From positions 1 through 29,262 of the forward strand of contig JAEWXC010000027.1 of the NCBI GenBank assembly GCA_023396115.1: a DNA stretch of 29,262 nucleotides, given 5' to 3'. The notes beneath the pieces are model-generated. The model was not told the origin of the DNA, did no database searches, and worked only from the letters and a program-made list of their open reading frames with translations. The DNA is from Actinomycetes bacterium. GTDB taxonomy: Bacteria > Actinomycetota > Actinomycetes > Propionibacteriales > Nocardioidaceae. The position numbers and the translations under genes are program-made. Positions 14,160 through 22,446 of the stretch are shown here, in pieces; positions within the stretch are counted from its first letter, which is position 1, and each line of letters begins with the position of its first letter.

Positions 14160-15728
14160 TTATGCGCGCCAGACGAACTCGACGCGGCGTGCGAGCACTG
14201 CCGCCCGGTGCGTGTCGCGGCGCACATGGAAGTCCTCGGTGCTCTCGTTGCGGCGCTTTGGGACAGCGGTCATCATGTCAGCGGGGTGAGCGTGCACCAG
14301 CACTGCTTGCAAGATCAGGCTCGCGGCCTGGTACTGCCACATCGGGGTACGTCCTTCCCACTCGGCCGCAACCGTGGTCATGTCGATGTTGAGCCCTGCG
14401 TGCTGCTCGGGCATCGTCGCCGCATGCTCGCGGCGAGTCGCCTCGATCCGCTCCGCGATCCGTGCGCGTTGCCGCACCCACATGGCCTTGTCGATCAGCC
14501 CGTCATAGTAGTCATCATCGAGCCGCGCCAAGCGTTCTCTGTCGGCGTCGAGCGTCGCTGCGAGCCCGACGCGTGCCGCAAGGTCGCTGCCGGAGGTTCG
14601 GTGTTTCGTGGGGTTGAGGGTGATCTGCTCGAACGTCGCGAGCACTGCTTCTTCGACGAGCCTTTCGATTTCGGCGGAGCGGATCGAACGGGTGCACCCT
14701 CCTGGGGTGGGCTGTAAGCACTGGTACACGCCACCCCGGTGAATCATCGCTGTGCCGCACAGTGAGCAGCGAATCAGCCCCGAGAACGGATACATCCGCA
14801 CCGCCGCACCGCTACCGGGCTGGTGGAAGTTCCGCGCCTGCTTCCTCGCGTCGAGCACATCGGAGACTTGCTGCCAGGTGTCCTCATCCACCAGTGCGGG
14901 CCAGGCCGCTTTGACCTGCATTTTCGAGGTCTTCGCGCGGCTCCCGTCCGGCATCACGGGCCGGTACTCGCGCACTCCCTTGTTGGAGGGGTTGTAGAGC
15001 ACCATCTTGAGCGTGCGATCCGACCATGCGCATCCGTGGGTGGTGAGGATGCCGCGCGCGTTCCAGTCCTTCCGAATCCGATACAGCGAGTCACCAGCGA
15101 GCACCCGCTGGTACATCTCGACCACCAGCGGCCCCGTCACTGGATCGATCACAAGCGCGCCTGCCTCTGCTCGGTATCCGAACGGCACCCTGCCGCCGTG
15201 CCAGGCACCCTCGACGGCTTGCTGCTTCGCCGCCCGCGCGACACGGCGGGCGGTGTCAGCGGAGGATTTGTTCGCCATCGCCACCAGCACTCTCGCCATC
15301 GCGACATCAGAATCCGTGTCGAGTCGTAGGGAACCGGTCACCGAGCGGACGGTGAACCCGCCGAGCACTTTCGCGTCGATGAGGTCTTCCAAGTCTCTGG
15401 GGTCGCGCACCGCCCGATCTAAGTCGTAGGCGATCATCACCTGCGCCTGCCCGTCGGTGAGGTGTTTCAGCATGGCGCGGAACTGCGGACGGACAACCCG
15501 CCGTACCCGCTCGCCTGACGGGAGCGTGATCGTGCGCTGCTTGAACGCCGACGTGTCATTCTCACGAAATACTGCTGCGACTTCCCAGCCGTGGGCTTCG
15601 GCGTAGGCGCGGCAGTCGGCCTCCTGCCGATCCACACCGCGTTCGGTGCCCTCGGGGTCGTCGCTGATCCTGACGTACACCACCGCCCGCAACGGCTCCG
15701 TACTCTGCTTCTGCTGTTCGTGGCCCAT
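14160..15728 (-). CDS. Large serine recombinase (element integrase)
   Basis: 522 residues. The N-terminal resolvase domain (about 13-165) carries the catalytic Ser22 in VVYVRISDDPEGTERGVDRQ and the conserved AYDLDRAVRDPRDLEDLI. The recombinase domain (about 185-290: GGRVPFGYRAEAG, YNPSNKGVREY) is followed by a zinc ribbon (CSLCGTAMIHRGGVYQC, about 336-360) and a helical C-terminal part. Such enzymes integrate elements between attP and attB without repeats longer than a short core. ATG 15728 lies 50 bp inside the right attachment core, and GGAAGGTGGGG precedes it. It is almost certainly the enzyme that placed this element in the relaxase gene. A partial hairpin also overlaps its leader (about 15738-15769). 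Confidence 0.93.
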   Translation of the reverse strand: MGHEQQKQSTEPLRAVVYVRISDDPEGTERGVDRQEADCRAYAEAHGWEVAAVFRENDTSAFKQRTITLPSGERVRRVVRPQFRAMLKHLTDGQAQVMIAYDLDRAVRDPRDLEDLIDAKVLGGFTVRSVTGSLRLDTDSDVAMARVLVAMANKSSADTARRVARAAKQQAVEGAWHGGRVPFGYRAEAGALVIDPVTGPLVVEMYQRVLAGDSLYRIRKDWNARGILTTHGCAWSDRTLKMVLYNPSNKGVREYRPVMPDGSRAKTSKMQVKAAWPALVDEDTWQQVSDVLDARKQARNFHQPGSGAAVRMYPFSGLIRCSLCGTAMIHRGGVYQCLQPTPGGCTRSIRSAEIERLVEEAVLATFEQITLNPTKHRTSGSDLAARVGLAATLDADRERLARLDDDYYDGLIDKAMWVRQRARIAERIEATRREHAATMPEQHAGLNIDMTTVAAEWEGRTPMWQYQAASLILQAVLVHAHPADMMTAVPKRRNESTEDFHVRRDTHRAAVLARRVEFVWRA

Positions 15729-15777
15729 GCTTCGGCCCCACCTTCCTACTCGTGTAAGAGGTAGGTGCGTTTACAGA

Positions 15778-15795
15778 ACCTCGGCTAGCCGAGGT
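15778..15795. repeat. 18-bp perfect palindrome at the element end, includes right att core
   Basis: ACCTCGGCTAGCCGAGGT is its own reverse complement. Its right half plus one base (15786-15795, TAGCCGAGGT) is the second copy of the attachment core. The left half is element DNA, so the palindrome would also exist in the circular form of the element. The TAG that ends the N-terminal relaxase fragment (15785-15787) lies in it. Confidence 0.85.
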
Positions 15796-18334
15796 CGACG
15801 TGCTCGGCGACGTAGCTCACGGGCAGCGTGATCGTGGTGCGCCGCTTCGATCCTGCCCGCCGCACGGTGAGGGATCCGTCGTCGTTCGCATGGGCGACGT
15901 GCCAGCGGTCGCCGTTTTTCACCCAGCTTCGCCCGAGCGAGAGGCGCCGATTGTTCTCGCGGGTGATGATGAGATCTCCGCGGGAAACTTCGTTGCCGTC
16001 ATGGAGTTTGACGCCGTCCACAGCGACGTCGCCCTGGAGGATTCGGTCGGTGCGGGCGCGGGTGTTGAGCGCAGAGACCGTGTCGAGGGTTTCCGCGATC
16101 AGCACCGTGCTCTTTCCCGCTGCGAGGTCTGTGCGCCAGGCTTGGTAGGCGGCTTCGAGAATCTCGTCATATCCGCCCGGCGTGACGCGCTGGTGCGCAA
16201 TGTAGGTATCGATGACGTCGGTGTCGCCGATCCGCAACTGCAGGGACGCCTGCTTCTCCCAGTCGTTTCGGAAGCGACGCACATCGACCAGTTCCGGGGC
16301 GTCGCCGCGGTCACGCACGAGCATCCCGAACGCGCCGCCCGCGTCCACCGCTGCGAGTTGCGCCCAATCGCCCACGAGCAGCACTTTCGCGCCGACCTGC
16401 TGGGCGTGACTGGTGATGGCATCGAGCGCGAACGTGCCACCCAAGGAGGCTTCGTCGATGATGACGAGCTGTCCGCGCGTGAGGTTCCATTTCCCGAGGC
16501 GATGCTCATGCAGCCACTTCGCCGTGTTCTCCGTCCCGATCTCCAGATCCCCGGCGAGGACGTCGGCGGCAGCGGCCGAGGGCGCGAGCCCGGTCACCGA
16601 GCCTGGCCCGTAGCGTCGCTCCCAGGCTCGGCGCAGGGCACGCATCGTTGTGGTCTTCCCAGTCCCTGCGGGGCCGACGAGTACGTCGAGGACGCGGCCG
16701 GAGACGCCGATCTTCGCGATCGCCTGCTCCTGGTCCACCGACAGGGTGTGCCCGTCGCGGTTCTTCGTTCTGGCAGCGTCCTCGATCCATGCCAGCGGTA
16801 CGGTCGGCGCCGACCGATCATTCGACGCGCCAAGGAGTCGGTCTTCTGCCGCGAGCACCTGCTCGGAGGAGAACACCGTTCCGGCTTTGGGTCGGAACAC
16901 GCTCGACCCGTCCGCGCGACGAAACAGCGAGGGGCTCTTCGCGAGCTCGGGCGGAGTGAGGCGCAGCGAGACCCGTTCTGCGGCATCGACGATCTGCTGG
17001 GTGATGACGTCCCGGTCGTTCGCGGACGCGAAGCGGAGAGCCATCGTCTGTCGCACGGCCTCCGCGTGGAGGTTCCACCGTTTCCACGTCGCTCGCCGGT
17101 CACCGACCTGCTGCACCACGACCTCGGCGACCTCCTCGAGATCCTCCAACGGGATATCGTCTGCCCGCAGCAACGGTTCGTGCTCACTACCGGCGAGCAG
17201 TGCCGACGCCCAGGTTGGCGCGTCCTCACCCAGCAACGCGGTCGCGCGTTCTCGCCACTGGGAGGTGAGATCGCTGAGAGAGTGCTGCTGCTTCGGGGGC
17301 CGAGTCTCGAGCGTGGCCTGCTGCCGGAACTGCCACACCAGCTTCGGGGACGGCTGCCTCCCGTGCTTCGAGACGTAGTCGTCGACCAGCCGGTCTTTGA
17401 CCTGCTCGATATCGCGAGTACGGGAAGAGAACTCGTCCATCAGCTCCTGCGGCACGCCAACGATCTCCCACGCCGTGGAGCGCCCCGCACCGCGCTCACG
17501 GGCTTCCCACCCGACGCCGAGGATCTGAGTGAGATGGTCCGAGAGGACCGCGTTGTAATGCTCCGATAGGCCGGTGACGGCGGCGTGGATAGCGCGAGAA
17601 TCGAGCGTGCGCCACTTCCCGTCATGAGCTGCTTGCACGCGGTTGGCGACGACAATGTGCGTGTGGAGTTGTGGATCCGCGGCCCGAGAATCGTAATGAT
17701 CGTAGGCAGTCGCAATCACACCCCGCGCGTCGACTTGCGCGACGGCGCCACGCGCCCCTTTCGCGCCGACCCTGGTCATCGCGACGTCGCGCTCGAGTAG
17801 GGCGATCATGTCTCGGATCGCTGCGTGGTGAGCTTGGGCAATGAGTGCTTGCGTGCCGCCGTCGGCAACTGCCCAGAGGGTCGAGACGGACTTCGGGACC
17901 GAGAACGTGAGATCGAACCCTGCGACCGGCGCATTCGTTGGCTTCTGTGCTTCCTCCGCCTCGATCAGCGCTTGCTGCGCGGTACGCTCACCTGCGGTAA
18001 GGGACTTCGGGAGCTGATCGAGGCGGCGCTGCGTCCGCTCGCCCGCGGTGGCAAACTTTCGGTACGGACGCCCCAGTTGCTCGCCGCTGTTCGGATCCTG
18101 CCCGTGCCCCATGAGGCGCCGTAACTGCTCCTCGCTCACCGAGGCACCGACGGCGATCTCTCCGGCGAGTCCTGGGAGGCCGGCCCCGAGCCAGATGCCG
18201 GGAGGCGTTCCTGCTTCAAGGTAGTACCTTGTCAGCGCTGACGACGCATCGCGATCCCCGTCGCCAGCGACAACTGCGTTCAGCAGGTACCGGTACCCGT
18301 CCCCAGCGGTCATGACCCTGATCGAGATCGTCAC
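15785..18334 (-). pseudogene. traA: TraA (MobF) relaxase, N-terminal part, interrupted by the element
   Basis: 849 codons from GTG 18334 (MTISIRVMTAGDGYRYLL, the usual start of actinobacterial TraA) to a TAG supplied by the inserted element. The relaxase domain (about 1-300) has tandem Tyr37-Tyr38 (TRYYLEAG) and the His motif YDHYDSRAADPQLHTHIV (about 211-228). The helicase has Walker A GPAGTGKTT (554-562), Walker B VIIDEASL and VGDWAQLAAV. It stops at YVAEHVDLG, exactly before the helicase motif found on the fragment at 4670-5647. The relaxase domain is complete and might still nick, but the last helicase motifs and the C-terminal domain are lost, so transfer of its own element should be impaired. 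The nearer ATG 18313 would drop conserved residues. Confidence 0.92.
15786..15795. other. Attachment-site core, right copy
   Basis: TAGCCGAGGT, direct repeat of 5637-5646. On the relaxase strand it is ACCTCGGCTA, in the same codon phase as the other copy. Removing the DNA between the copies restores the relaxase reading frame through Asp-Leu-Gly-Tyr-Ala. Confidence 0.85.
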
Positions 18335-18494
18335 ACTGGGCAGGTGCGCCGCAGATCTTGGGATCTACCCTCGGAAGGCGGAGAGCGCGATGTTTGCGTC
18401 AATGCAGGGAGATAGCGAAGAGCGCGCTTCAACGGAGATGCTCGAATGGGTCCACGACGGATTGGACTCCGTGGTCGCGGCAGACGTAGACGAT
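18335..18494. other. Relaxase leader region
   Basis: 160 bp between the small-protein gene and the GTG of the split relaxase. A short inverted repeat (ACGGA, 6 nt, TCCGT, around 18455-18475 on the minus strand) is present. A transfer origin is expected near here, but no recognisable nic site is seen. Confidence 0.3.
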
Positions 18495-18624
18495 TCACAC
18501 GCCGTACCCGTCGGCGCCGCTCGGCTCGGGGTCGCATTCTGCGCGGCAGACGTTACAGAGCCGGTGCTCGTTGCTCCCCCAGACCGTGACCTCGATATCG
18601 TCGGGGATCTCCATTCCGTCGAAC
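18495..18624 (-). pseudogene. Small CxxC protein gene, separated from its start by an IS3 insertion
   Basis: The minus-strand frame ends with TGA at 18495-18497 and contains RLCNVCRAEC, a possible zinc knuckle, in a short acidic protein. Removing the IS (18625-19899) and one copy of the 3-bp duplication joins it to ATG 19907. The restored gene begins ATG GAG TTC GAC GGA ATG and encodes 44 residues, with an apparent leaderless promoter. After the insertion, an ATG within the IS end (18641) is in frame and would give a 48-residue variant, and the internal ATG (18614) also remains. It lies directly upstream of the relaxase gene on the same strand and may be a small transfer regulator. The family is not recognised. 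Confidence 0.6.
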
Positions 18625-18656
18625 GGGACTGATGCACCCATAGGTGACAGCCGTCT

Positions 18657-19541
18657 TCACGCCGCGTCTGCGGGCGTGTGGTCCATGATCAACTCGTACT
18701 CGACCGGCGTCAATCGGCCCAGGCGCACCTGCCGGCGGCGGCGGTGGTAGGTCCGCTCGATCCAGGTGATGATCCCGGCCCGCAGCTCGTCCCGGGTGTC
18801 CCAGTCGCGTCGGTCCAGCACGTTCTTCTGCAGCAACGCGAAGAAGGACTCCATAGCCGCGTTGTCCCCTGCAGCACCGGCCTGTCCCATGGACCCGATC
18901 AGCCCGTGGGCGGTCAGGGCGTCCTGGAGTAGGGCCGAGCGGAATTGCGAGCCGCGGTCCGAGTGCACGATGCACCCGGCCACCACGTCGGTGCCTCCGC
19001 GGCGGGCCACGGCCTGCTCGAGGGCGTTCACGGCCAACGAGGCCTGCATCCGGTCGGCCATGGAGTACCCCACGATCCGTCCGGCGTAGAGATCCTTGAT
19101 CGCGCAGAGGTAGAGCTTGCCCTCACCGGTGGGGTGCTCCGTGATGTCGGTCAACCACAGCCGGTTGGGCTCCTCGGCAGAGAAGTCCCGGCGGACGCGG
19201 TCATCGTGCACGGGCGGGCCTGGGCGGGTCCCGTTCTTGCCGCGCTTGGTCCCGAACGCGCAGTGCCACTGGTTCTCGTGGCAGAGCCGCCAGGCGGTAC
19301 GGGCCGCCATCGGAGCGCCAGCATTCTCGGCCTCGTCGCGCAGCAGCCGGTACCCGAACTCGGGATCGTTCTGGTGGGCGTCGTGGAGGGCGTTGGCCCG
19401 GTGAGCGGCCTCCACCTCCGCGGTGGTGACAGGGTTCTGGAGCCAGCGGTAGTAGGGCTGGCGGGCGAGCTTGAGGACCCGCAAGGACACCACGACCGGG
19501 ATCTGGTCGGCGGCGAGCTCGGACACGAGCGGGTACATCAT
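18657..19541 (-). CDS. IS3-family transposase OrfB (DDE integrase domain)
   Basis: 294 residues from ATG 19541, or the C-terminal part of an OrfAB fusion. The catalytic triad of the retroviral-integrase-like domain is present: Asp in LWLTDITEH, Asp in CIVHSDRGSQF and Glu in AAMESFFALLQKN. The N-terminus contains the HTH_21-like segment (EFGYRLLRDEAENAG). The A6 run at 19541-19546 just before the orfA TGA is the expected -1 frameshift site; frameshifting there would fuse OrfA to OrfB as in other IS3 elements. The ATG and the orfA TGA overlap (ATGA). Confidence 0.92.
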   Translation of the reverse strand: MMYPLVSELAADQIPVVVSLRVLKLARQPYYRWLQNPVTTAEVEAAHRANALHDAHQNDPEFGYRLLRDEAENAGAPMAARTAWRLCHENQWHCAFGTKRGKNGTRPGPPVHDDRVRRDFSAEEPNRLWLTDITEHPTGEGKLYLCAIKDLYAGRIVGYSMADRMQASLAVNALEQAVARRGGTDVVAGCIVHSDRGSQFRSALLQDALTAHGLIGSMGQAGAAGDNAAMESFFALLQKNVLDRRDWDTRDELRAGIITWIERTYHRRRRQVRLGRLTPVEYELIMDHTPADAA

Positions 19542-19831
19542 TTTTTCGGCAGGTTCGCCTGGGAGAGGTAGGCCGCGGCGCGGCGTAGGACTTCGTTCTC
19601 CTGCTCGAGCAGTCGGATCCTGCGGCGGGCTGCGCGGAGTTCTTCGGCCTCGGCCTTGGTGGGGCCGGGCTTGTTCCCAGCTTCGATCTCGGCCTGGCGC
19701 ATCCAGTTCGTCAGACAAGAGAAGCTGATCCCGAAGTCCTTCGCGATCTGCTTCAAGTGGGTGCCGGGCTCACGGTTCTGGGCGACGCGGACGACGTCAT
19801 CGCGGAACTCTTGGGGGGAGGGGGCGGGCAT
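19538..19831 (-). CDS. IS3-family transposase OrfA (HTH)
   Basis: 97 residues from ATG 19831, which has GGAAGG 9 nt upstream; ATG 19840 lies too close to it. The HTH_Tnp_1 domain (about 10-60) contains FRDDVVRVAQNREPG and KQIAKDFGISFSCLTNWMRQA. A leucine-zipper-like helix follows (about 65-95: AARRRIRLLEQENEVL). It binds the terminal repeats and provides the N-terminus of the OrfAB transposase. It ends LPKK-stop at the slippery A-run shared with orfB. Confidence 0.9.
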   Translation of the reverse strand: MPAPSPQEFRDDVVRVAQNREPGTHLKQIAKDFGISFSCLTNWMRQAEIEAGNKPGPTKAEAEELRAARRRIRLLEQENEVLRRAAAYLSQANLPKK

Positions 19832-19906
19832 GGTGCACATCCTTCCCTGCGGTGGGGGAACACCACAGATCGTATGTCACCTATACGTGCATCAGTCCCA
19901 ACTCCA

Positions 19907-19944
19907 TATGCGGAGGTTAGCTGTCGCGGATTGAGTCGTGTCAA
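19907..19944 (-). promoter_or_regulatory. Leaderless promoter cut off from its gene by the IS
   Basis: Minus strand: TTGACA (19944-19939), 19 nt spacer, TAACCT (19919-19914), 6 nt, then ATG 19907. This is a strong -35 with a leaderless start. The ATG is the original first codon of the small CxxC gene now split by the IS3 element. The promoter now reads into the IS and may drive its transposase or, by read-through, the relaxase. Confidence 0.6.
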
Positions 19945-20007
19945 GATGCGGCACCGATGCTAAACCGCCGTTACCTATGGTCATCGCGCCGGTCACGCAC
20001 TCGACGC

Positions 20008-20230
20008 TTAGTTCTTGAGGTACTCGAGGACGGCGATGACGCGCTTGTTTCCTGTGCGCTCGTTAAGGTCGAGCATGGTGAAGATGCTGCTGATGTGCCG
20101 TTCCGCGATCGCGACGCGACATGCATACGGTCCCTGATTTGCTCGTTAGTGAGCTCCGTAGCCATGAGCAAAACGTCAGTATCGCGGAGGAGCTGCTGCG
20201 GGAGCGGGAAAGGATTGACCTTACTGACGC
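20008..20230 (-). pseudogene. Remnant of a LuxR-type response regulator (HTH region)
   Basis: The minus strand shows two frames of one LuxR HTH domain. First comes a stretch with DTDVLLMATELTNEQIRDRM; then, after a frameshift near 20118, AIAERHISSIFTMLDLN and RVIAVLEYLKN ending TAA at 20008. In intact NarL-type regulators these parts are continuous. The receiver domain is absent. It is a decayed fragment, which shows that this segment was assembled from pieces. Confidence 0.6.
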
Positions 20231-20254
20231 AGAGACCCAAAGCGCGAGCATCCC

Positions 20255-20824
20255 TCATCGCTTTGATGCCAGCCCTTCAACCATTGCAACTAACCCGAAC
20301 TCGAAATCTAGGTCTTGATCGACAGGCTCACATCCGTTGTCGAGCGCTGTTTGTTCTTCTAGTACGAAACCGACCGTATAGCGGCTGATAGCCATGAGAG
20401 CTCGGACCGCAGAGACCTCAGCGAATCCTTCGGACACGAGAAACTCGATCTGACTTTCGGGGGCATCCGAGCCCGCTGGCATCTGGTCACTCTTTTGACG
20501 GTGAAACTCTGCGTGCAGCCGTGCTCCATCCCGGACTGCCAGAAGCGCTGTCCGGAAGCTCCGCGCGTTGCGCAGGAGAAAGTCGTCCCAGCGCTCCCCT
20601 GACTCTGGGAGTGAGGCGTGGTGTTCGCGATCAAGCACATCAGCTGCGAGCGATCCGAGCAGGTGGCCCTTTGTCCGAAAGTGCCAGTAGAGCGCTGGCT
20701 GCTGCACCCGCAGATGCGCAGCCAGCGCCCGCGTGGTGAAACCGTCGATCCCCGTGTTATTGAGCACATGCCTCGCACCGCGCAAGACTGCTGCACGATC
20801 GAGTCGCGCTTGTTTCTGAGCCAT
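20255..20824 (-). CDS. tetR: TetR-type tetracycline repressor
   Basis: 189 residues. The N-terminal TetR HTH (about 8-60) includes ALAAHLRVQQPALYWHFRTKGHLL, with the YWHF signature of true tetracycline repressors. The C-terminal domain (about 70-189) resembles the TetR C family, including ISRYTVGFVLEEQTAL. It represses itself and the divergent tetA until tetracycline-Mg binds. ATG 20824 is preceded by TAAAGT and 6 nt, so the mRNA is probably leaderless. The 38-bp gap to tetA carries two operators. It is slightly shorter than the 205-210 residues of enterobacterial TetR and matches the actinobacterial Tet(33)/Tet(Z) repressor type. Confidence 0.9.
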   Translation of the reverse strand: MAQKQARLDRAAVLRGARHVLNNTGIDGFTTRALAAHLRVQQPALYWHFRTKGHLLGSLAADVLDREHHASLPESGERWDDFLLRNARSFRTALLAVRDGARLHAEFHRQKSDQMPAGSDAPESQIEFLVSEGFAEVSAVRALMAISRYTVGFVLEEQTALDNGCEPVDQDLDFEFGLVAMVEGLASKR

Positions 20825-20826
20825 GC

Positions 20827-20861
20827 TTGCACTTTATCATCGATAACTTTATCGTTGATAA
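20827..20861. promoter_or_regulatory. Tandem tet operators and overlapping divergent promoters
   Basis: TTATCATCGATAA (20834-20846) and TTATCGTTGATAA (20849-20861) share TTATC/GATAA arms around a 3-bp centre, with centres 15 bp apart. For tetA, TTGCAC (20827-20832), 17 nt, TATCGT (20850-20855) places the transcript start at about 20862, next to GTG 20863. For tetR (minus), TAAAGT (20836-20831) lies 6 nt before ATG. Repressor on both sites would cover both promoters. Confidence 0.75.
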
Positions 20862-20862
20862 G

Positions 20863-22086
20863 GTGTCATCTCTCACTTCCGCTCGTGGCTCGTTGGCCAC
20901 GGTCCTCATCACGGCTAGCCTCGACGCCGCCGGCATGGGCCTGGTGATGCCGATTCTTCCCGCACTGCTACACGAGGCAGGGGTCACCGCTGATGCGGTT
21001 CCGCTGAACGTCGGAGTGCTGATCGCGCTCTACGCGGTAATGCAGTTCATCTTTGCCCCCGTACTGGGAACACTGTCGGACCGATTCGGCCGCCGCCGGG
21101 TGCTGCTTGTTTCCCTGGCCGGTGCGACCGTCGACTATCTCGTGCTCGCCACGACATCCGCTCTGTCGGTGTTCTATATCGCCCGTGCAGTGGCTGGGAT
21201 AACCGGAGCGACCAATGCGGTCACCGCCACCGTGATCGCCGACATCACGCCACCCCACCAGCGCGCCAAGCGTTTCGGTTTACTCAGTGCCTGCTATGGC
21301 GGCGGAATGATCGCGGGGCCAGCCATGGGTGGACTGTTCGGTGCCATCTCGCCACATCTGCCGTTTTTGCTCGCTGCTCTTCTCTCAGCGAGCAATCTGG
21401 CACTCACCTTTATCTTGTTACGCGAGACCCGTCCTGATTCCCCTGCGCGCTCTGCGTCGCTCGCTCAGCATCGTGGTCGCCCCGGCCTCAGCGCGGTGCC
21501 TGGGATTACCTTCCTATTAGTCGCATTCGGCCTTGTTCAATTCATTGGGCAGGCTCCAGGTGCGACCTGGGTGCTGTTTACTGAACACCGCCTCGACTGG
21601 AGTCCCGTCGAAGTTGGAATCTCCCTGTCCGTCTTCGGGATCGTACAGGTTCTCGTGCAGGCCCTCCTTACTGGCCGCATCGTGGAGTGGATCGGTGAGG
21701 CAAAAACAGTCATCATCGGGTGTGTTACCGACGCCTTGGGTCTAGTAGGCCTGGCGATTGTCACTGACGCATTTTCCATGGCGCCTATCTTGGCGGCACT
21801 GGGGATCGGTGGCATCGGCCTCCCCGCTCTGCAAACCCTTCTCTCCCAGCGCGTCGATGAACAGCACCAAGGGCGCCTCCAGGGTGTGCTCGCCAGCATC
21901 AACAGCGTCACATCGATCTTCGGACCGGTCGCTTTCACAACGATCTTCGCGCTCACTTACATCAACGCCGACGGCTTCCTCTGGCTCTGCGCCGCAGCAC
22001 TCTACGTGCCCTGCGTGATTCTCATCATGCGTGGTACAGCAGCGTCCCCGAAGTTCGGCTCTTGGGCGAGCGGCGACTCGATGTGA
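20863..22086 (+). CDS. tetA: Tetracycline efflux MFS transporter TetA (Tet(33)/Tet(Z) type)
   Basis: 407 residues from GTG 20863; the TTG at 20827 overlaps the operators and is rejected. A 12-segment proton antiporter that exports tetracycline-Mg. Motif A lies between segments 2 and 3 (GTLSDRFGRRRVLLVS), motif C-like GGGMIAGPAMGGLFG in segment 5, and DAAGMGLVMPILPALL (about 19-34) in segment 1 is typical of Tet pumps. Length, divergent repressor and the nearby IS6100 fit class 33, known from corynebacterial plasmids, but Tet(Z) cannot be excluded by eye. The start is probably leaderless. The gene looks intact. Confidence 0.9.
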   Translation: MSSLTSARGSLATVLITASLDAAGMGLVMPILPALLHEAGVTADAVPLNVGVLIALYAVMQFIFAPVLGTLSDRFGRRRVLLVSLAGATVDYLVLATTSALSVFYIARAVAGITGATNAVTATVIADITPPHQRAKRFGLLSACYGGGMIAGPAMGGLFGAISPHLPFLLAALLSASNLALTFILLRETRPDSPARSASLAQHRGRPGLSAVPGITFLLVAFGLVQFIGQAPGATWVLFTEHRLDWSPVEVGISLSVFGIVQVLVQALLTGRIVEWIGEAKTVIIGCVTDALGLVGLAIVTDAFSMAPILAALGIGGIGLPALQTLLSQRVDEQHQGRLQGVLASINSVTSIFGPVAFTTIFALTYINADGFLWLCAAALYVPCVILIMRGTAASPKFGSWASGDSM

Positions 22087-22151
22087 GTTGTGAGACGTGA
22101 GCAGGAGCAACACGGCGGCGACACTGCTTCGCCATGGCCGACTAGCGAGAC

Positions 22152-22430
22152 GGCGCCACCGGGAAACTCGGCATCATCTACCAAGGACAGGTCAGCTGGG
22201 AGCCTGATAGACCCATCGAAATGTGCGTGCCGATCGCGGAGAAAGGCCGGGCGCATCGGATCGAGCCATAGCACCATGAGTCTTCACGGAAGTGCGTTGA
22301 CGGAGACTTCGTTGTGAACCGGGCCAAGGGAGAGCTGGAGGCCCTCTCCGAGTGGCTTGCCGATGACATGAGCTGGACGCTCATCGAGAAATCCACACAC
22401 AGCGGCCCCAGTGCAGCCCGAGAGGTGCGC
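22152..22430 (+). pseudogene. Decayed GyrI-like / MerR-type effector-binding domain
   Basis: A single frame reads GKLGIIYQGQVSWEPDRPIE, then MCVPI, HRIEP, an in-frame TAG at 22269-22271, and continues with ELEALSEWLADDM and SGPSAAREV. This resembles the effector-binding (GyrI-like) domain that follows MerR HTH domains: a YxGEV-type strand, then E-V-CVPV, then a Gly-Pro-x-REVY-type end. The HTH part is missing. The stop and lack of a start mark it as a remnant. Domain naming is tentative. Confidence 0.45.
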
Positions 22431-22446
22431 CCGCCGTTCTCCCGAG

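Larger units (their letters stand above)
5647..15795. mobile_element. Serine-recombinase integrative mobilizable element carrying erm
   Basis: About 10.15 kb bounded by the direct repeat TAGCCGAGGT and inserted in frame-neutral position inside a relaxase gene. It contains erm with its leader, a complete MobF relaxase, MocR and EamA genes, two unknown genes and a large serine recombinase 50 bp from the right repeat, the usual place for the integrase of such elements. No type IV secretion or coupling protein is visible, so it would need help from a conjugative element for transfer. Classifying it as an integrative mobilizable element is inference from gene content. The boundaries come directly from the split gene. 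Confidence 0.85.
18625..19899 (-). mobile_element. IS3-family insertion sequence, 1275 bp, apparently intact
   Basis: Ends are 25-bp inverted repeats at 18625-18649 and 19875-19899, starting GGGACTGATGCAC and ending ATAGGTGACA, with two mismatches. They are flanked by a 3-bp direct repeat AAC (18622-18624 and 19900-19902), the target duplication typical of IS3 elements. It holds orfA and orfB overlapping at a slippery A-run. The insertion is in codons 2-3 of the small CxxC gene. The intact ends and clean duplication argue for recent transposition. Confidence 0.9.

Noticed and set aside
15800..17569. Long plus-strand open frame opposite the split relaxase
   Set aside because: Antisense shadow of a clearly conserved MobF gene; composition is typical of a reversed GC-rich frame.
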